Shown: positions 35,275 through 42,082 of the stretch, in pieces | Position numbering within the stretch: the stretch's first letter is position 1 | How the letters are laid out: every line of letters starts with the position of its first letter | Assembly (NCBI RefSeq): GCF_016917755.1 | Contig: NZ_CP070326.1 | Span: 2,170,001-2,234,000 of the forward strand | DNA: 64,000 bases | Origin: Streptomyces noursei | Lineage (GTDB): Bacteria; Actinomycetota; Actinomycetes; Streptomycetales; Streptomycetaceae | Direction: 5' to 3' | The notes under the pieces: generated by a model | Database searches by the model: none | Seen by the model: only the letters and a program-made list of their open reading frames with translations | What the model was told of the DNA's origin: nothing | Made by a program: the position numbers and the translations under genes

Positions 35275-35518
35275 TGTGCCGGTCCTCCGGTGGGGGGATG
35301 AACTTCCGCATCACGGCGGGGAGTCGGATGATTGTCTCGTGATCCGGCACGTTCATGGAGTGGCCGGGGATGGATCCGACTTCCTGGCATGCCTTCACCT
35401 CATCCTCCGTGGCCTTGTAGGACTGGATCAGCAGGTCCCCGGTGTCCTCGTCCATCCAGATGGCGGGTGAGTCGTCAACGGGGGTGTTCGGGATGATCCC
35501 CAGGAAGCGCAGCTGCAC
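35255..35518 (-). CDS. small hypothetical protein paired with the regulator
   Basis: 87 aa: LRFLGIIPNTPVDDSPAIWM, DEDTGDLLIQSYKA and VPDHETIIRLPAVM. This belongs to a type common in Streptomyces as the first gene of XRE/DUF6879 pairs; function unknown. GTG 35518 has GGGAG 7 nt upstream. It overlaps the chimeric regulator by 20 nt and is preceded by the decamer repeats. Confidence 0.72.
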   Translation of the reverse strand: MQLRFLGIIPNTPVDDSPAIWMDEDTGDLLIQSYKATEDEVKACQEVGSIPGHSMNVPDHETIIRLPAVMRKFIPPPEDRHSEVPRT

Positions 35519-35966
35519 GCCGGTCTCCCTCTGCCGATGCGATTGCAGTCGATTGCAGTCGATTGCAGTCGATTGCGCGACCATCGCCCTACTGGTGTGG
35601 GCGGTCAAGAGTGCGGTTCGGACATTAGGAAGCCCCCACAGGATTGCGGGGGCGTGGAACCGCTCTCCTGCCGGTATCTCTTTGAGGGGGGACCTTGTGA
35701 ATGGGCACCCGGCAAAGGAGCGTTGATCGTGGTGGGGCCGCCTGCCCATGGACACCCACTGCCCCCAGAAGGCCATCAGCGCAACGCGCACCCAACCTGC
35801 GGGTTGCGCGACTACATATGTGCGCTGAAGCAGGCGGCCGTCCGCCCCCGGCGCACTCACTCTCGCCGCATCCGCGGAGTTCATGGCCGAAATTCGGCGG
35901 GAATTTTCGGCCTAACTGGCCAAGTTGGTAGTCCGCCAATCGGCCGAGCCCAGAAGGAGTCGCACG
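35519..35966. other. divergent intergenic region
   Basis: About 450 bases between the regulator operon and a rightward gene. Apart from the decamer repeats near its left end I see no coding sequence. Its right part is AT-rich (about 35885-35940), a likely promoter zone for the next gene. Confidence 0.45.
35540..35576. repeat. tandem decamer CGATTGCAGT, 3.7 copies
   Basis: Three exact copies of CGATTGCAGT (35540, 35550, 35560) and a partial fourth. One copy per helical turn, just upstream of the leftward small gene, is the layout expected for cooperative operator binding. Confidence 0.8.
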
Positions 35967-36419
35967 ATGACCACCCTCGCCCTCGCGGGCATCGGACCCG
36001 TCACCACCACCTGGGACCCGCCCCTGATCCAGTCCGTCACCACCTCCCACGTGAAGGACACCGGCGCCTTCACCAGCCTCTCCCTGATCGGCGAACCGCA
36101 GGTGCTGCTGCTCGCCGACAAGGGAGTGGGCACCGTCACTGGTACGTGCGTAGGCGCACCCCAGGCATTCAATTTCTCCGGCACCTTGGAGTGGTCCGAC
36201 GAAGTCGAGTCGGCCTACACCGTGACGGCGCTGACCCAGGAGCGCGTGGAAGGACACACCGTCAACCGCAGCGTCGCCACCATCACCTCCGGCCGACTCA
36301 CCGGCGCCCAGATCAACTTCCTCGCCATACGCCTCGGCGACCAGCTCACCGGCTGTCTGACCGGCGGCGGGGTGAGCTCGGCGAAGGGCTACGAGATCAT
36401 CCTCATCACCACAAGCTAG
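35967..36419 (+). CDS. hypothetical protein
   Basis: 150 aa, family not recognised. It is rich in Thr, Val and Ile with alternating beta-like pattern (QVLLLADKGVGTVTGTCVG, EWSDEVESAYTVTALTQERV), without signal peptide or membrane helix. AGAAGGAG lies 6-7 nt before the ATG. A strong terminator hairpin follows at once, so it is probably a single-gene unit. Confidence 0.72.
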   Translation: MTTLALAGIGPVTTTWDPPLIQSVTTSHVKDTGAFTSLSLIGEPQVLLLADKGVGTVTGTCVGAPQAFNFSGTLEWSDEVESAYTVTALTQERVEGHTVNRSVATITSGRLTGAQINFLAIRLGDQLTGCLTGGGVSSAKGYEIILITTS

Positions 36420-36430
36420 CGGCGCCTGAG

Positions 36431-36460
36431 CCGTTTCCCGGGGTGCGTCCCGGGAAACGG
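36431..36460 (+). terminator. strong 12-bp hairpin terminator
   Basis: CCGTTTCCCGGG at 36431-36442 pairs perfectly with CCCGGGAAACGG at 36449-36460 around a 6-nt loop, 12 nt after the preceding stop codon. Confidence 0.85.
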
Positions 36461-36506
36461 ATCGCACCCGAGCTCTCTTGGCCCCGGGCGGGCGGCGATC
36501 CGTTCT

Positions 36507-36725
36507 ACCCATAGCGGCGTGTACGGCGACGTTGCTCCCCTCCTGCGCTTGGCGGTCGAAGGCGCGGCGTTCCTCGACGGTTGCAGGCAGGCACCAGGAG
36601 GTAAGGGCGTCCCACAGTTCGCCGGAGGGTCCGGCAAGGACCAGGCAGTCCCCGTTCGTGCCCGCAATTCGGCCGACTCGACTTCTTGTCGCGTCTCGGA
36701 CCACGTCTTTCACGGTGAATTTCAT
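36507..36725 (-). pseudogene. small hypothetical gene that has lost its stop
   Basis: From ATG 36725 the frame reads KFTVKDVVRDATRSRVGRI, then LVLAGPSGELWDALTSWCLP, matching a type of ~70-aa Streptomyces orphan protein (VGR..G....L....GGEW....LRPAT). No stop appears where these normally end, and the frame runs on into the neighbouring hairpin. Probably a decayed gene; the end given is approximate. Confidence 0.45.
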
Positions 36726-36908
36726 TGGGCTTCCCGGTGGTTGGAGGACCGCCCAGGCAGTGACGTACCCATGGGGTGCCGGGCGGGGGTTGATGGCCGC
36801 CCAGGCCGGGCTGGGATGGGCCTGGGCGGCGCGGGAGTCCACCCGACGTGGACTGCCCGACAGAACCTGTCAGGTGGACTCCGTGCTCCCCTTGTGTCTC
36901 CCGCGGTG

Positions 36909-37010
36909 AGAGACCGGGAGCCCAAGCTTCCTGTAGCAGGTCAGGGCGGCGGCCATGGCCAGGTCTCGGCTCTGCCGGTCGTTGCGGACCACGTACGGGA
37001 TCTTGAGACC
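36909..37010 (-). pseudogene. C-terminal fragment of an IS5-type transposase
   Basis: The frame reads VVRNDRQSRDLAMAAALTCYRKLG. This resembles the closing part of the element at 37.6-38.2 kb (VRYERKGSHF... then ALTCYKKL in another frame). Only about 34 residues remain and no DDE residue is present. It lies just before the DinB gene. Confidence 0.5.
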
Positions 37011-37021
37011 ACGAGCAGCCC

Positions 37022-37624
37022 ATGGCAGTCTCACGCCGCATGATCGATGAATTCGCGAAAGACAACCTGCACGGGAGACTGCGGCGGGACCGCAAGGCGC
37101 TGCTCTGGAAACTCGACGGCCTGTCCGAATACGACGCCCGCCGACCATTGTCAGTAACCGGGACCAACCTCCTCGGCCTGGTCAAACACGTGGCTACCGT
37201 CGAGGCCAGGTACTTCGGCGAGGTCTTCGACCGCCCTTCCCCGGAACCGCTGCCCCGGTGGCAGGACTCCAACGGCAGCGATCTATGGGCGACCGAGGAC
37301 GAGACCCGCGATCAGATCATCGGGTTCTACCGGCGCACGTGGGAACACTCGGACGCGACGATCAACGAGCTTCCCCTCGACGCCCCCGGCCACGTGCCGT
37401 GGTGGCCGGAGCCTTATCCCAACACGAACCTGTTCGCCGTCATGGTCCATGTCCTCGGCGAGTCCAACCGGCATACCGGGCACGCCGATATCCTGCGCGA
37501 GGGCCTCGACGGCCGGACCGGGGTGCGCCCCGAACACGAGAAGCCAATCGACGAGCAAGCCCGTGCGGCCTACCGCGCGAAGATCGAGCAGGCCGCCAGG
37601 TCGGCCGCACCTAGCAAGGCGTAG
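37022..37624 (+). CDS. DinB-family (DUF664) protein
   Basis: 200 aa. A DinB/YfiT four-helix fold is indicated by KDNLHGRLRRDRKALLWKLD, LLGLVKHVATVEARYFGEVF, with the metal histidine in LVKHV, and the C-terminal pair in LGESNRHTGHADILRE. Family members bind zinc or nickel and often act as mycothiol- or thiol-dependent transferases. The TAG stop overlaps the left end of the following IS-like element. ATG 37040 is an alternative start. Confidence 0.85.
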   Translation: MAVSRRMIDEFAKDNLHGRLRRDRKALLWKLDGLSEYDARRPLSVTGTNLLGLVKHVATVEARYFGEVFDRPSPEPLPRWQDSNGSDLWATEDETRDQIIGFYRRTWEHSDATINELPLDAPGHVPWWPEPYPNTNLFAVMVHVLGESNRHTGHADILREGLDGRTGVRPEHEKPIDEQARAAYRAKIEQAARSAAPSKA

Positions 37625-38216
37625 AGGTTGTCTCACGCGACGTGATGTCCGTGCGACATAATGCCGGTCGTGGGTGCTGACCAGCGGCTGTGCCTGGCGG
37701 CAGCTGCCGCCGACGTTCGGCACGTCGCCCGCCACCGCGCATCGCCGCTTCACGGTATGGACCGAGGCCGGCCTGCGGCGTCGGCTGCACCGGGCGGTGC
37801 TGTCCGATGCCCAGGGCATCCCGCTCGCCGTCGCCGTGCCCGGCGCGAACATGCACGACAGCCTCGCCCTCAAGCCGCTCATCCGCGGCACACCCGCCGT
37901 CCGGTCCCGCCGGGGACCACGGCGGCGCCGACCCGTCAAACTCCGCGCGGACAAGGCGTACTTCTCCGCCGAACACCTGGCCTGGCTGCGCGAGCGCGGG
38001 CTCATCGCGCGCATCGCGCGGCCCGGCATCGAGTCCGGCGAACGCCTCGGTCGACACCGCTGGGAGATCGAACGGTCGATCACCTGGCTCTTCGGCTACC
38101 GCCGCCTCACCGTCCGTTACGAACGAAAGGGCTCGCACTTCCTCGCCTTCTCGGCCTGGCCACCGCCCTGACCTGCTACAAGAAGCTCGCGAAACTCGCC
38201 ACGTGAGACAACCTCT
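37623..38216 (+). mobile_element. degenerate IS5-type insertion element, 594 bp
   Basis: Perfect 15-bp inverted repeats, AGAGGTTGTCTCACG at 37623-37637 and its complement at 38202-38216, bound the element. Inside is a broken transposase. The element is shorter than a typical full IS5-family element, and the transposase lacks its N terminus, part of the core and its proper end. With ends intact it could in principle still be moved in trans. Confidence 0.82.
37674..38205 (+). pseudogene. IS5-family transposase, internally deleted and frameshifted
   Basis: SGCAWRQLPPTFGTSPATAH and FTVWTEAGLRRRLHRAVL match the N-terminal region; then the usual catalytic-Asp section is missing and the frame continues with DAQGIPLAVAVPGANMHDS, KLRADKAYFS and the late ERSITWLFGYRRLTVRYERK with the catalytic Glu. 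A frameshift near 38150 separates the end, which reads LATALTCYKKLAK in another frame. Not functional. Confidence 0.8.
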
Positions 38217-38477
38217 TAATCAGTGCGGCGACGCAGACTTGCCCCGCCCCCATTTTCCCATCAGTCGAGAATGGAATTTCAACCATTGTGCAGCATTCCA
38301 TTTCGCCCTACTGGAATTGAGAGCCTGGTCCAGGTAGCTGCAAACTCAACTTCTGCGAGACCCGCAATAATTCGCCCCGGTCCTGACGCGGCGAGGACCG
38401 CACGCGCTTAAAACCCCGTTCGGCGCCCCCGATCAAGGGGCGGTCTCTCATGGGCGGTGCAGCCCCCGCGTGTCGCC

Positions 38478-38766
38478 TTACCCCAGCTCTCCCGGATGCC
38501 GCCCCTCCGGCCTCCGCCGGGCCGCCGCGCCCTCCGCGCTGGACTTCCGCGCGTGATGCCGGTGGCACAGGGATCGAAGGTTCGCCGGGTTGTGGTCGTC
38601 ACCCGGGATGACGTGGTCCACGTCCCGTGGCTGGCGCTGTGCAGCGCGCCCCTGTATCCCGCAGGGCGGCCACGCACTGGAAGCCGTCACGCTTCAGGAC
38701 GGAGAGGCGGCGGACCGGCCAGTCCGCGGGGAGACGGGAGCGCCGGTAGCTGCCGTGCCAGGCCAA
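38478..38766 (-). pseudogene. HNH endonuclease with a one-base frameshift
   Basis: Starting from TTG 38766 (GAGGAG 5 nt upstream) the frame gives AWHGSYRRSRLPADWPVRR and FQCVAALRDTGARCTAPAT. It then shifts at the CCC run 38624-38626 to DVDHVIPGDDHNPANLRSLC and HRHHARKSSAEG, the HNH core. The length of 289 nt is one base too many. Such small HNH nucleases are common on phages and integrative elements. Natural mutation or homopolymer error are both possible. Confidence 0.75.
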
Positions 38767-38888
38767 ATGTTCTCCTCTTTCTGCACCACCACTCCGAGAT
38801 ACTGGGCACACCTGTCAGTGGCCAGTTGTCATCCCCCACAGGCGGCCAGTTCCTGGGGAGCTGTCTGGCCGCCAGCCGTCACGCCGAG

Positions 38889-39548
38889 TCAGGCCGCCAG
38901 GGGTGGGCGAGTAGGGATCGCCAGTCCGGCTCCCAGCGCGCAGCCGACAAGGAGGCCCATGCCGTGGTTGTTGGTGAGAAGACAAAGAACAAGACCTGCG
39001 GCGGGGATGAGGGGAGCCACTCGCCGCAGGGCGACGACGCCGCCGCGCACCGCGTACCAGGTGGCGAGTGCGCCCACGAGGCCGCAGATCGCTACCGAGT
39101 CGCCGCCTCCTTGGAGGCTCCAGCCGGCCATGCTGACCGCTTGCGCCGTCACACCGCTGGTCGCAAAGACCAGCAACATCCGCCAGGGGCCAAGGTGTCG
39201 TTCGGCGACCGGAGCGACAACCGCGAGTGCGGCCAGGTTGAACAGGAGTTGGGGCCATCCTGACGACTGCACCATCAAGGCGGTCACGGCTCGCCACCAT
39301 GCACCATGAGGGTGTCGCTCCAGCGCATCGATCATGGCGGGGGCAACCACCTGGGCCACGCCGAGCACCACCATGGTGGCCACCAGCCCCACGGCGGCTA
39401 TGGGGACCGGCCGCCGCCACGTCCGCAGCAAGGCCAGCGGAGGAGGCGTCTCGTCGCGGTCCTTCGCGGCGAGCGCCACCAAGAGTCGGCTTCCCAACAC
39501 GACGACAACCGCCGCGCACCCATAGAGCAACACACTGTGCATGTTCAT
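38889..39548 (-). CDS. rhomboid-family membrane protein
   Basis: 219 aa with about six membrane helices. WWRAVTALMVQSSGWPQLLFNL corresponds to the family's first conserved loop, GGDSVAICGLVGALATWY carries the GxS serine, and LTNNHGMGLLVGCALG carries the histidine of the dyad. It may be an active intramembrane protease, though the serine context (GDSV instead of GASG) is unusual. No substrate is suggested by neighbours. Two Met codons (39548, 39542) are possible starts, neither with a clear ribosome site. Confidence 0.75.
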   Translation of the reverse strand: MNMHSVLLYGCAAVVVVLGSRLLVALAAKDRDETPPPLALLRTWRRPVPIAAVGLVATMVVLGVAQVVAPAMIDALERHPHGAWWRAVTALMVQSSGWPQLLFNLAALAVVAPVAERHLGPWRMLLVFATSGVTAQAVSMAGWSLQGGGDSVAICGLVGALATWYAVRGGVVALRRVAPLIPAAGLVLCLLTNNHGMGLLVGCALGAGLAIPTRPPLAA

Positions 39549-40496
39549 GACTGAATCATGACAGGCGGTGCAGCTACCCCGACGAGTGGAGCCATGAGCG
39601 TGGCGACACGCTGCCGCGGCCCGGGCAGGGCAGGGCAACCAAACGAAGGGTGACAAGCCAACTGGCCGTACGTGGGGAATTCGCGCTGGCCGCTGTCACA
39701 CCACGCGCGACCCCGTCCCTGAATCCGCTAGCGGCGCCCCTTCGTAAAGGTGGCGTCACCCGAACGACCCACACCAGGAACGTTCAACGTTTGACGAGTG
39801 CACTGACTGTGGCAGGCATGGGCAGTGCGCATAGCTCCTCCGACGCGTTTCCCCGCCTCCGCGAGCCCCCGAGACTCCGGAAGCGGGGAAGGCGCGGCGC
39901 TAGAACGGCGGCGGCACCTTCCCAGCCGTTCGGGCTAGTCCGTCCCACGTCCCGCATGCCCCGAACTCCGTACTCGTCTCAAGCCGGTGGCACCGTCGGC
40001 GCGGCACACTCGCGTTGCTGGCTGTGTCCTCGCCACCGAAAGCGGGGACCGCACGTGATCCACGCCTACAGCGGACGCGGGCTCGGGTCAGCTCGGGCCC
40101 CGGGGGGGCAGAGCGAGGAACGGGATCTACGCGGCGTGGGGCCGCGTCGCACAGGTCGTTTGGGACTGGAACGGCACCCGATGGACTCGCGCGGATTCTG
40201 ATCAGGGCGACTGCCCTGGTTATTGGCGACGCGGTGGGGGACGCGGATGACGTACGCGGTCATCTGGGTCGTCACCGACGACATGCCTTTCCTTGTCGAC
40301 TCTGCCACGCAGAGTCGACCCGCCTTTTGGTGCGCTCAGCGTTCAGGGCCTCAGATGCAATGCAGTCAGCCATGCTCTGACCTGCGTATCGATACTCCGC
40401 TCCGGCCACTAGGCGTACAGAAAGTCCAAGTTAGGGGTGTGGTTTTGCGCGCACTGCGCATAAGACGACACCTGTCGGTTGTGCTGCACTGGTGGC
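39549..40496. other. gene-poor stretch with decayed sequence
   Basis: Nearly 950 bases without a credible gene. A short run at about 40247-40306 reads WVVTDDMPFLVDSAT, which resembles the N-terminal signature of the large NAD-dependent glutamate dehydrogenase, suggesting a tiny displaced fragment. An inverted repeat TGCGC-GCACT-GCGCA at 40446-40460 sits before the small gene that follows and may be its operator. Confidence 0.45.
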
Positions 40497-40649
40497 ATGA
40501 CCTCGAAGCCGAGCACCACCAGACAGCGCCCACAGTTCGAACTCCGCTGGGGTGGACTGCACTTAAAGATCCAGCGCTTCCCCATTGGGGTCATCACCTT
40601 GATCGCCACGGCTACCGGAACCGGGGCTGCCTGGTGGACGAGCCACTAA
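40497..40649 (+). CDS. 50-aa single-helix membrane protein
   Basis: MTSKPSTTRQRPQFELRWGG leads into a hydrophobic segment FPIGVITLIATATGTGAAWW and a short end. Small proteins of this shape are found on actinomycete integrative elements and plasmids. The ribosome site is weak, so confidence is moderate. Function unknown. Confidence 0.5.
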   Translation: MTSKPSTTRQRPQFELRWGGLHLKIQRFPIGVITLIATATGTGAAWWTSH

Positions 40650-40778
40650 GCAGTAGAGCCAAACTCGGCAACCGTCTCTAGTCGGTGGCGCCCCCGGCAC
40701 AACACCTGAACGTTCCCGTCCGCGTCGGTCCCTCCCAACGAAAGGGGCCACACGTGATCCAGCCGGACCTTTCGCCAG

Positions 40779-40850
40779 TGCCCACGGCCGGAATCGAACC
40801 GGCGGCCACCCGATCGAAAATCGGGCGCTCTCCCACTGAGCTACGGGGCC
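40779..40850 (-). tRNA. tRNA-like gene, predicted anticodon UUC (Glu), imperfect acceptor stem
   Basis: On the minus strand the D arm (GCTC/GAGC), anticodon stem-loop (CCCGA, loop TTTTCGA, TCGGG) and T arm (GCCGG, loop TTCGATT, CCGGC) are all perfect. The loop gives anticodon TTC. The acceptor stem GGCCCCG / CGTGGGC mispairs at positions 2-71 and 5-68. Its D arm also differs from what I recall of the standard Streptomyces tRNA-Glu. It may be an element-borne or decaying tRNA, or a tRNA altered by integration next to it. CCA is not encoded. Confidence 0.7.
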
Positions 40851-41032
40851 TGGGGCTCAACTCCCCCGCGGCATCCCGGAAAGACACCAGGGCGCGCGGG
40901 AGGAGCCGGGCGGGCGCGACGCTCACGCCTCCACGTCGGATGCTGGAGTCCACGGCGTAGGGCCCGCCTTCACCTGAATGAGATGGGGAACGTGACAGGT
41001 CGCCGGGAGGCTCCGGTCCCGCGCTCTGGCCT

Positions 41033-41052
41033 CAGGGCCGAAAACGGCCCTG
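41033..41052. terminator. 8-bp hairpin with AAAA loop
   Basis: CAGGGCCG, loop AAAA, CGGCCCTG, perfect pairing, about 40 nt beyond the recombinase stop on the minus strand. Confidence 0.7.
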
Positions 41053-41093
41053 CGTACCTACTTTCTTCCGTACGGATATAGAAAAGAAGGCTG

Positions 41094-42029
41094 CTAGGGC
41101 AGTCTTTCGGCCCAAGAATCGGACTCTTCGTCACATTCCGCAGGCAGATCCAGCTCAACCACGTACTGCTCCAGCGTCATGCGCTTCACGCTGGCCGGGG
41201 CCGGGCACACTCCGCCGTGCATGCTCCGGGAGCACGCCGTGGACTGCCCTGATGCCGACATGGCGGAGCCACAGCCAGCGCAACGCACAAGGTCCGTAAG
41301 AAGGTGCCGAGTTCGGCCGGGGCGGAACCCCTCCGGCAACTGGTGGCCGTGCAGAACTCTGCGCGCCCGCTCCGCCACGTCAGCGGGGATCATGCGAGCC
41401 GTGTCTTCAGCAACGCTGATCTTGTGACCTTTGTCGTCTCGGTATGCCTGTCGCCGCTGCTGGCCCTTGCCACCGCTTCCGACGTGCCAACCCTCGTACA
41501 CGGGGTTGTCCACGATGTCTCGGACCGTGCCAGCGGTGAAGTCCTTACCTGTGGCCGTGCGCATGCCTGCGCTGTTGTACTCACGGGCCAGCGCGCGGGC
41601 GGCCCTACCTGCGGCCACTCGGTAGAACACGTCGTCGATGACGCCCCGGCGCTCCCCCGGGCGTATCTTCCGGTCCTTTGGGTCGTTGAGCTCCAAGCCG
41701 AGAGGTGCAGCGGACAGCCAACGGCCCTCCCGTCGCTGGCGATCCTTGGTGGTGCGTACGTTGTGGCTGAGTCGGTCCAGGAAGGCACACCACAATGCGT
41801 CGGTCTCGCCGCCGAGGACGGCAGCCATGGCGGCGTCGTACTGCGGGCGTTCCACGTCAGACCAGGCTGAAAGGTTCTCCTTCCAAACCCTGCGCACCTG
41901 GTAGCCGTTCTCGTCGGCCCATCGCCGCCCCCTATCCTCTTGTGCACGCAAGCTGAGGGCCTGTTCTCCCTCCCGAACGATCTTGCTTTTCCGAAGGAGG
42001 AGGTCCACCAGTGGGCGAGCGTCAGTCAT
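41094..42029 (-). CDS. serine recombinase, internally and C-terminally shortened
   Basis: 311 aa. The resolvase N terminus has LLLRKSKIVREGEQALSLRA with the nucleophile-type serine, and LWCAFLDRL. The next recognisable motif, SHNVRTTKDRQRREGRWL, normally lies 40-50 residues further on, so an in-frame deletion has removed the end of the catalytic domain. Then come the recombinase domain (YNSAGMRTATGKDFTAGTVRDI) and the zinc-ribbon (VRCAGCGSAMSA ... ACSRS). The C-terminal coiled region of large serine integrases is mostly absent. It was probably the integrase of the element and is now inactive. Confidence 0.8.
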   Translation of the reverse strand: MTDARPLVDLLLRKSKIVREGEQALSLRAQEDRGRRWADENGYQVRRVWKENLSAWSDVERPQYDAAMAAVLGGETDALWCAFLDRLSHNVRTTKDRQRREGRWLSAAPLGLELNDPKDRKIRPGERRGVIDDVFYRVAAGRAARALAREYNSAGMRTATGKDFTAGTVRDIVDNPVYEGWHVGSGGKGQQRRQAYRDDKGHKISVAEDTARMIPADVAERARRVLHGHQLPEGFRPGRTRHLLTDLVRCAGCGSAMSASGQSTACSRSMHGGVCPAPASVKRMTLEQYVVELDLPAECDEESDSWAERLP

Positions 42030-42082
42030 CTTTCAATCCTCTGACCAGCGGAAACGGTCCGCAATCCGGACGGTACAAGGGT

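Noticed and set aside
35540..35576. Decamer tandem repeat as a CRISPR array
   Set aside because: Units are 10 bp without spacers. I saw no repeat-spacer array anywhere in the window, including next to cas1.
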